DNA of 6,823 nucleotides from Candidatus Nitrosopumilus sp. (GTDB taxonomy: Archaea > Thermoproteota > Nitrososphaeria > Nitrososphaerales > Nitrosopumilaceae). Positions 4,654-6,823 of this stretch are shown piece by piece (the first letter of the stretch is position 1; the number at the start of each line of letters is the position of its first letter). A model generated the notes under the pieces. The model was not told the DNA's origin and searched no databases. It was given only the letters and a program-made list of their open reading frames with translations. The stretch is from the NCBI GenBank assembly GCA_030637455.1, contig DAOWGL010000198.1:1-6823 (forward strand). Direction: 5' to 3'. The position numbers and the translations under genes are program-made.

Positions 4654-5796
4654 ATGCCTCAATCAGGAATTGTCAAATATCACGTTAAACTTTCCTATGA
4701 AGTCGATGGACTCGTTGAAAGAGCAGATATAATCGGAGCCATCTTTGGCCAAACAGAAGGACTGTTAGGCCCAGAGATGAATTTGAATGAACTGCAACGA
4801 GTTTCCAAAGTCGGCCGCATTGAAGTTAATGCAAAACCTACTTCTAACACCACCAACGGTGATGCATTAATTCCAATGAGTACAGATATTGATACTTGTG
4901 CATTAATTGCTGCTGGAATTGAAAGCATTGACAAAGTAGGTCCGTTTGATTGTAAATTCAAATTAGAAGCTATTGATGATGTACGAGCTGCAAAGAAAGA
5001 TGATATTGTAAGACGCGCAAAAGAGATCAAGCAAAAATGGGCAACTAAGACTGTTAGTGAAGGTGAAACTATGTTAAATGATGTTCACCAAGGTGATACT
5101 GGAAAACTATCAAAATATGGCCCATCAAAATTAACATGTAGTTCAGGCGTTTTTGATTCTAATTGGGTAATTCTAGTTGAAGGAAGAGCTGATGTAATCA
5201 ATCTTCTAAGGGCAGGTTATGATAATGCACTTGCAATTGAAGGTGCAAAAATAGATGAATCAATCAAAGAATTATGTGGCCAGAAAGATACTGTTGTTGC
5301 ATTTTTAGATGGTGATAGATCTGGTGGATTTATTCTTAAAGAACTCAAATCTGTTGTTACTTTAGATTATGAACTTCAAGCAGACACTGGTGTTGAAGTT
5401 GAAGAATTAACTCCAGCAAGAATTGATGAGATTTTAAGTCCAATTGCTACTGAGATTAAAGATGGAAAACCTGCACCAGAGCTAAAAAGTAAAGATGACA
5501 AACCTGTTGCAGAAATTGCTGCCAAAGTATTTCCAAATCTAAATGAAACACTTGAAGCAATTGCATTAGACGGTGATCAAAATGAAATTTTCAAAGTTCC
5601 AATCAGCGAAGTTGTAAGCAAACTATCTTCACAATCTGGAATCAAATATCTTCTACTGGATGGAATTATCACTCAGAGACTTTTAGAAGGTGCCAAAAAT
5701 GCTGGTGTTGAATGTGTAATTGGACACAGAGTTGCAAAATTATCAAACTCTGATGGAATGACACTCAAAACATTCGGTGACTTAGGCGTATCTTAG
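4654..5796 (+). CDS. dnaG: Archaeal DnaG (TOPRIM primase-like protein)
   Basis: A 380-residue cytoplasmic protein, at the short end for archaeal DnaG. The archaeal-specific N-terminal region (about 1-165) begins GIVKYHVKLSYEVDGLVERAD and includes GQTEGLLGPEMNL and the Arg-rich helix near DIVRRAKEIKQKW. The TOPRIM domain follows (about 170-245), with the catalytic Glu176 in VILVEGRADV, AIEGAKI (194-200), and the acidic DGDRSGG (219-225) with Asp219 and Asp221. Residues 265-380 form the C-terminal region. There is no N-terminal zinc finger, as is normal for archaea. Archaeal DnaG is known as a primase in some species and as an exosome-associated poly(A)-binding subunit in others; which role applies here cannot be told. 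It has its own promoter and an SD-led ATG, and ends 5 nt before the riboflavin-kinase gene, so the two probably share an mRNA. Confidence 0.93.
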   Translation: MPQSGIVKYHVKLSYEVDGLVERADIIGAIFGQTEGLLGPEMNLNELQRVSKVGRIEVNAKPTSNTTNGDALIPMSTDIDTCALIAAGIESIDKVGPFDCKFKLEAIDDVRAAKKDDIVRRAKEIKQKWATKTVSEGETMLNDVHQGDTGKLSKYGPSKLTCSSGVFDSNWVILVEGRADVINLLRAGYDNALAIEGAKIDESIKELCGQKDTVVAFLDGDRSGGFILKELKSVVTLDYELQADTGVEVEELTPARIDEILSPIATEIKDGKPAPELKSKDDKPVAEIAAKVFPNLNETLEAIALDGDQNEIFKVPISEVVSKLSSQSGIKYLLLDGIITQRLLEGAKNAGVECVIGHRVAKLSNSDGMTLKTFGDLGVS

Positions 5797-5801
5797 AATA
5801 G

Positions 5802-6485
5802 ATGACTGAGCTAAAAATTCAGCACATCCTAACTCTTTCATATTTACTTTCAAAAGGTGCCAAATACAACTATGTTTCAATCACTACTTCGTCACTAGGA
5901 AAGAGTATTAAAAAATCACAACAGGCAGCATCAAAACATCTTTTAGAATTAGAACAAAACCAGTTTATCGAGAGAATAATTAGTGGACGAAATATTTCTG
6001 TAAAAATTACTTCAAAAGGATATTCCGAAATGGTAAAACTTTCAGCAATATTACAAAAAAGTCTTGATTCTTCCCCCTCTTTTGTTGAACTAAAAGGAAC
6101 TTTGGTTTCTGGAATGGGTGAAGGTGCATACTATATGGGATTAAAGGGATACACGAAACAATTCCAGTCTAAAATTGGATATGTTCCATATCCTGGAACT
6201 CTTAATGTTAGATTAGACCAAAAAATTCATCAAGAGGCAATAAAACAATTTGAAACTTTGAATGGTGTGAAAATTAAGAGTTTTTCAGATGGAAAGAGAA
6301 CTTATGGTTGGGTGAAATGTTTTAATGCAAAACTTAACAATTCTACAAATTGCGAATTAATCATTCTTGAGCGTACACATCATGATGATTCTATAATAGA
6401 ATTAATTTCAAAATCTTGTATACGAAAAACTGCAAAATTAAAAGATGGTTCGAAAGTTTCTATTAAAATCCCAATAAATTCCTAA
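5802..6485 (+). CDS. rbkR: HTH-fused CTP-dependent riboflavin kinase (RbkR-type enzyme/regulator)
   Basis: A 227-residue cytoplasmic protein of two parts. Residues about 5-85 are a MarR-like winged helix with recognition helix near SQQAASKHLLELEQNQFIER and a wing before KITSKGY. Residues about 96-225 are the archaeal riboflavin kinase domain, which uses CTP to convert riboflavin to FMN. Its signatures are SGMGEGAYYMGLKGY (103-117), GYVPYPGTLNVRL (126-138), whose Thr and Asn serve Mg and nucleotide binding in the family, and LERTHHDDSIIELIS (189-203). Fused proteins of this layout are known in archaea as RbkR, which both make FMN and regulate riboflavin genes; the kinase call is firm, the regulatory role is inferred from the HTH. 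The ATG lies 5 nt after the dnaG stop with no nearby strong SD or TATA box, so it depends on the dnaG transcript. The end overlaps the convergent ribL gene by 4 nt. Confidence 0.9.
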   Translation: MTELKIQHILTLSYLLSKGAKYNYVSITTSSLGKSIKKSQQAASKHLLELEQNQFIERIISGRNISVKITSKGYSEMVKLSAILQKSLDSSPSFVELKGTLVSGMGEGAYYMGLKGYTKQFQSKIGYVPYPGTLNVRLDQKIHQEAIKQFETLNGVKIKSFSDGKRTYGWVKCFNAKLNNSTNCELIILERTHHDDSIIELISKSCIRKTAKLKDGSKVSIKIPINS

Positions 6486-6823
6486 ATTCCGTGAATGGAT
6501 TCACCATACTCTTTCTGAATTTTAGAACTGGAACTTTCAGGTATCGGGGATTGTAATCTTGCGACTTTTGCATCCAGTTCTATTTTTTTACATCCTTCTG
6601 TGATGAATTTCTCTTGATGAATTTGATCATATCCTAATGCAATAATTTGTGGCTTTACATGATTTACTGTTTTGAATATGTCATCTTCTTGTCCAATTAA
6701 ACAAAGATCTACTGTTGATAATGAATTTACTAATTCTTGCCTTTGTTCTTGTGAATGAAGCGGTCTTCTTTTCTTCATTTTAACTGCTGTATTGTCAGTT
6801 GCAACTACAACAACTAAAACATC
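6482..6823 (-). CDS. ribL: RibL-like FAD synthase / cytidylyltransferase-family protein (5' end outside window)
   Basis: The - frame is open to the window edge, giving 113 visible residues ending in TAG (complement of 6482-6484). An ATG at 6778 is internal: 15 conserved codons (DVLVVVVATDNTAVK) precede it, matching the Rossmann strand of the glycerol-3-phosphate cytidylyltransferase/RibL family. Further motifs are KKRRPLHSQEQRQELV (17-32), DLCLIGQEDDIFKTV (39-53), IIALGYDQ (60-67), and a Ser-rich SSSSKI (97-102) in the place of the ISTT-like nucleotide-binding motif. The N-terminal HxGH motif should lie just outside the window; family length near 145-150 implies about 35 missing residues. RibL in Methanocaldococcus adenylates FMN to FAD. 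The convergent riboflavin kinase makes FMN, which supports FAD synthase over a lipid-headgroup cytidylyltransferase. Confidence 0.87.
   Translation of the reverse strand, partial: DVLVVVVATDNTAVKMKKRRPLHSQEQRQELVNSLSTVDLCLIGQEDDIFKTVNHVKPQIIALGYDQIHQEKFITEGCKKIELDAKVARLQSPIPESSSSKIQKEYGESIHGI

Noticed and set aside
4695..5030. 111-codon - strand frame opposite dnaG
   Set aside because: Long, but a Ser-rich antisense shadow of the conserved DnaG N-terminal region.

Overview
The window looks like part of the chromosome of a marine-type ammonia-oxidising archaeon (Nitrososphaerota/Thaumarchaeota, Nitrosopumilus-like). The reasons are: AT-rich DNA; archaeal TATA boxes about 25-27 nt in front of several ATGs, as expected for leaderless mRNAs; an archaeal DnaG; a CTP-dependent riboflavin kinase with an N-terminal HTH; a RibL-type nucleotidyltransferase; a crotonase-family hydratase like the one in the thaumarchaeal 3-hydroxypropionate/4-hydroxybutyrate cycle; and secreted copper proteins. 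The assignment rests on recognising protein families by eye, not on a database search.

Left part (1-2431). A 5'-truncated enoyl-CoA hydratase on the + strand converges on two secreted or membrane-anchored copper proteins on the - strand. The first is a cupredoxin (739-1263) that keeps the His, Cys and His copper ligands but has Arg where the axial Met normally sits. The second is a two-domain, laccase-like multicopper oxidase (1385-2431) with one type 1 site, in domain 2, and all four His motifs of a trinuclear cluster. The hydratase-cupredoxin junction carries T-rich tracts for both strands, and on the cupredoxin side a hairpin followed by a T8 run.

Middle part (2432-4057). A divergent promoter region with an operator-like inverted repeat separates the oxidase from a small winged-helix regulator (2642-2980). 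After it come a ribbon-helix-helix protein with an unassigned C-terminal domain (3008-3610) and a stand-alone pair of CBS domains (3656-4057). These look like regulatory and sensor genes beside a copper-redox pair, and the winged-helix protein is the best local candidate for controlling the oxidase.

Right part (4147-6823). This is housekeeping: an A-type Fe-S carrier (HesB/IscA), archaeal DnaG with an SD-led start, then 5 nt later a fused HTH-riboflavin kinase (RbkR type). The kinase gene meets a convergent, 5'-truncated RibL (FAD synthase-like) gene, their stop codons overlapping within 4 nt. The kinase (riboflavin to FMN) and RibL (FMN to FAD) would catalyse successive steps.

No tRNA, rRNA, CRISPR array, insertion sequence or long repeat was seen. 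The most notable points are the cupredoxin with a missing axial ligand next to a laccase-type oxidase, the operator-like dyad in the oxidase promoter, the RHH protein with its unassigned domain, and the tail-to-tail flavin genes.
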